Assembly (NCBI GenBank): GCA_030623545.1
Contig: JAUXLW010000016.1
Span: forward strand, 1-13,142
Length of the DNA: 13,142 nt
Origin: Acidimicrobiia bacterium
GTDB lineage: Bacteria > Actinomycetota > Acidimicrobiia > Spongiisociales > SHLN01
Direction: 5' to 3'
Below are positions 11,735-13,142 of the stretch, piece by piece. The notes beneath the pieces were generated by a model. It was given only the letters and a program-made list of their open reading frames with translations, did not search any database and was not told where the DNA came from. The position numbers and the translations under genes are program-made. Every line of letters begins with the position of its first letter. Position 1 is the first letter of the stretch.

Positions 11735-12388
11735 ATGCGCCCCCTCGTCCTGATAGTGGCTCTCGTGGCTGCCGCTTGCAGCGGTTCGGCCGATCCCACG
11801 ACCTCCGCCACCACCCAATCCCCCACCACATCCACCTCCCTGCAGGCTGCGACCACAACCTCCACCGCCTCAACCACCACCACAACGACCACGACAGTCA
11901 TCTCCTCGACCACGAGCTCCACCTTGCCTGGGACCAGGCAGATCCTCTACGGGGACAGGATCTTCACCATCATCCTCGAAGATTCCTGGCTACCGGATCC
12001 GGATTTCTCCAACCCGGGTGCCGGCTTTGTGCAAGACCATTCCTCGCAGGGATTGCCCCCCAGCTACTTCTCCATTGCCTTTGGCCCGGCGGAAGACGGT
12101 TTCGATCTCGACGAGCATGTCGCCCAACTCCAGGACGACCTGGCGGCGTTCGTTGTGGACTTCCAGCTCCTCAATCAGGGAACGGACACGGTCAGCGAGA
12201 ATCCCTCGCGCTGGTTCACCTATGTCGAGTCATTCGATGGATTCGAAGTGGTACAGCGACAGGAAGCAACGGTCAGCCAGGGCACGCTGGTTACTTTCAC
12301 CCTCATTTCACCGATCGATTTCTATGACTTCGAGGCTGGCAGGGCCGTCGACGCCATCGGCACCTTTGTCGAAATGGCGCTGCGTTGA
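11735..12388 (+). CDS. Secreted lipoprotein with Thr/Ser linker
   Basis: This 217-residue protein has a short signal sequence ending in a lipobox, 'LVAAAC', with Cys15 as the lipidation site. It should therefore be anchored on the outer face of the cytoplasmic membrane. A Thr/Ser-rich spacer (about 20-65, with eight consecutive Thr at 47-54) follows and may be glycosylated. The remaining domain, starting 'ILYGDRIFTIILEDSWLPDP', has the aromatic 'sW' after a strand that recalls DcrB/PsbP-like lipoprotein domains, but I cannot name a family with confidence. It starts 41 bp after hflX, probably from its own promoter, and its TGA overlaps the pdxH start. The link to pyridoxal phosphate synthesis is likely only positional. 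Confidence 0.75.
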   Translation: MRPLVLIVALVAAACSGSADPTTSATTQSPTTSTSLQAATTTSTASTTTTTTTTVISSTTSSTLPGTRQILYGDRIFTIILEDSWLPDPDFSNPGAGFVQDHSSQGLPPSYFSIAFGPAEDGFDLDEHVAQLQDDLAAFVVDFQLLNQGTDTVSENPSRWFTYVESFDGFEVVQRQEATVSQGTLVTFTLISPIDFYDFEAGRAVDAIGTFVEMALR

Positions 12389-13005
12389 GCGGGCGGGACG
12401 GCGACTCGAGCCCGCCACTGCTCGAGGAGGACGTCGACCCTGATCCCCTGGTCCAGTTCAAGAAATGGTTCAGCGAAGCCCACGCCAGCGGCATCGCTCA
12501 ACCCGACGCCATGACGTTGGCCACTGCCGTCGATGAGCACCCCTCCGCCCGGGTTGTCTTGCTCAAGCACTTCGACGAGTCGGGGTTCGTCTTCTTCTCC
12601 AACTACCAGAGCCAGAAGGGCCGCGAGATTGCGGATAATCCCAACGTTGCGCTGTGTTTTGTGTGGCTGGAATTGCATCGCCAGGTGCGGATCGTCGGCA
12701 CCGCTGCCCGGATAGCGAACAACGAATCGGATGCCTACTTTGTTTCCCGGCCGCGGGGAGCGCAAATCGCGGCATCCGCCTCCCCGCAAAGTGAGATCCT
12801 CGCAAGTCGGGCGGAGCTGGAAAGCAACTTTGCACGTATCGAACAGGAAGCCGGCGACCCCGCCCTTCGCCCTTCGCACTGGGGCGGCTTCCGGGTGGTG
12901 CCGGCCACGATCGAGTTCTGGCAAGGCCAGCCCGATCGACTCCACGACAGGCTCCGGTACCGTCGAGAGGCCGGCAACTGGATCATCGAGAGACTCGCTC
13001 CCTGA
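12385..13005 (+). CDS. pdxH: Pyridoxamine/pyridoxine 5'-phosphate oxidase
   Basis: This FMN-dependent enzyme oxidises pyridoxine or pyridoxamine 5'-phosphate to pyridoxal 5'-phosphate in the cytoplasm. The 206-residue protein shows 'VVLLKHFDESGFVFFSNYQS' and 'KGREIADNP' (FMN and phosphate contacts), 'WLELHRQVRIVGTA', 'ASASPQSEIL' and the family C-terminus 'WGGFRVVPATIEFWQGQ' with 'RLHDRLRYRR' and a final 'RLAP'. The length is close to E. coli PdxH (218). The start is a TTG at 12385 overlapping the lipoprotein stop as TTGA; no ATG or GTG occurs in frame before the conserved 'DPLVQFKKWF' segment, which supports this choice. An obvious Shine-Dalgarno sequence is missing, so translation is probably coupled to the lipoprotein. 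Confidence 0.93.
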   Translation: MSGRDGDSSPPLLEEDVDPDPLVQFKKWFSEAHASGIAQPDAMTLATAVDEHPSARVVLLKHFDESGFVFFSNYQSQKGREIADNPNVALCFVWLELHRQVRIVGTAARIANNESDAYFVSRPRGAQIAASASPQSEILASRAELESNFARIEQEAGDPALRPSHWGGFRVVPATIEFWQGQPDRLHDRLRYRREAGNWIIERLAP

Positions 13006-13064
13006 CATGCCGGGAACCGAAAGGTCCGGATCCTCCTTCGCAGTGCAGCGGAGCAGTCAACAGT

Positions 13065-13106
13065 CCCCTCCTGCGGAGCGGAGTCTTCGCAGCGGAGTGG
13101 GAGGGG
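13065..13106. repeat. Palindromic repeat C, inverted partial copy of repeat B
   Basis: CCCCTCC (13065-13071) pairs with GGAGGGG (13100-13106), and inside this TGCG (13072-13075) pairs with CGCA (13088-13091). Positions 13065-13085 match the reverse complement of 3958-3978 exactly (21 nt). Just upstream is a CAGT-rich stretch (13054-13064) and downstream a GCGAGCGAAGCGAGC run. It sits 60 bp after pdxH. No T tract follows, so it is not a typical terminator. Confidence 0.65.
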
Positions 13107-13142
13107 AAAGCGAGCGAAGCGAGCAGGGGTGGGGTCCAAACC

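Noticed and set aside
11290..12327. Plus-strand open frame of 345 codons across the hflX end and lipoprotein
   Set aside because: It spans two well-supported genes in another frame and translates to Arg/His/Pro/Ser-rich sequence; it is a shadow of the GC-rich codon pattern.

Overview
The window reads as a piece of a high-GC actinobacterial chromosome. Four things suggest this: a lysine/alanine/proline histone-like tail at the left edge, a ClpS-DUF2017 gene pair, an MshA-type mycothiol glycosyltransferase followed by a YbjN gene (the order I recall from mycobacteria), and an RsiG-like protein, a family known only from Actinobacteria. A deep-branching class such as Acidimicrobiia is my guess; there is no rRNA or other decisive marker here.

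Left part (1-3205). The end of the histone-like gene faces a minus-strand operon across a bidirectional terminator (246-274). In order of transcription the operon is a small excisionase-type HTH protein, ClpS, DUF2017, a degenerate MobA-like nucleotidyltransferase, and then DUF4332 after 56 bp. The first four genes are joined by three 4-bp stop/start overlaps. A Clp1-type P-loop kinase diverges from the HTH gene across only 43 bp.

Middle non-coding block (3206-4028). This stretch of about 820 bp has no credible gene. It begins with five DnaA-box-like 9-mers in 56 bp, inside a 10-bp inverted repeat. It continues with two long-spaced perfect inverted repeats, two heptamer tandem arrays (TGCCTAC/TGCCGAC) and two C/G-rich palindromes. 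One palindrome has a 21-nt inverted copy at the right edge of the window (13065-13106).

Central minus-strand run (4029-10240), in order of transcription: a MoaD/ThiS-like domain fused to a polytopic membrane protein, a secreted coiled-coil M23 peptidase, an RsiG-like protein with two c-di-GMP-type signatures exactly 100 residues apart, L-asparaginase II, a GNAT/FemAB-like acyltransferase, MshA and YbjN. Tight spacing and overlaps suggest one or two transcripts. The run ties cell-wall hydrolysis, a probable second-messenger-controlled anti-sigma factor, amino-acid metabolism and mycothiol synthesis together.

Right part (10395-13142). HflX, the ribosome-splitting GTPase, diverges from the MoaD fusion. 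It is followed by a probably leaderless lipoprotein gene with a Thr/Ser linker, overlapped by pdxH. Across the window six gene junctions use a 4-bp NTGA overlap, and all four possible first bases occur, implying an unusual CTG start for mshA and a TTG start for pdxH.
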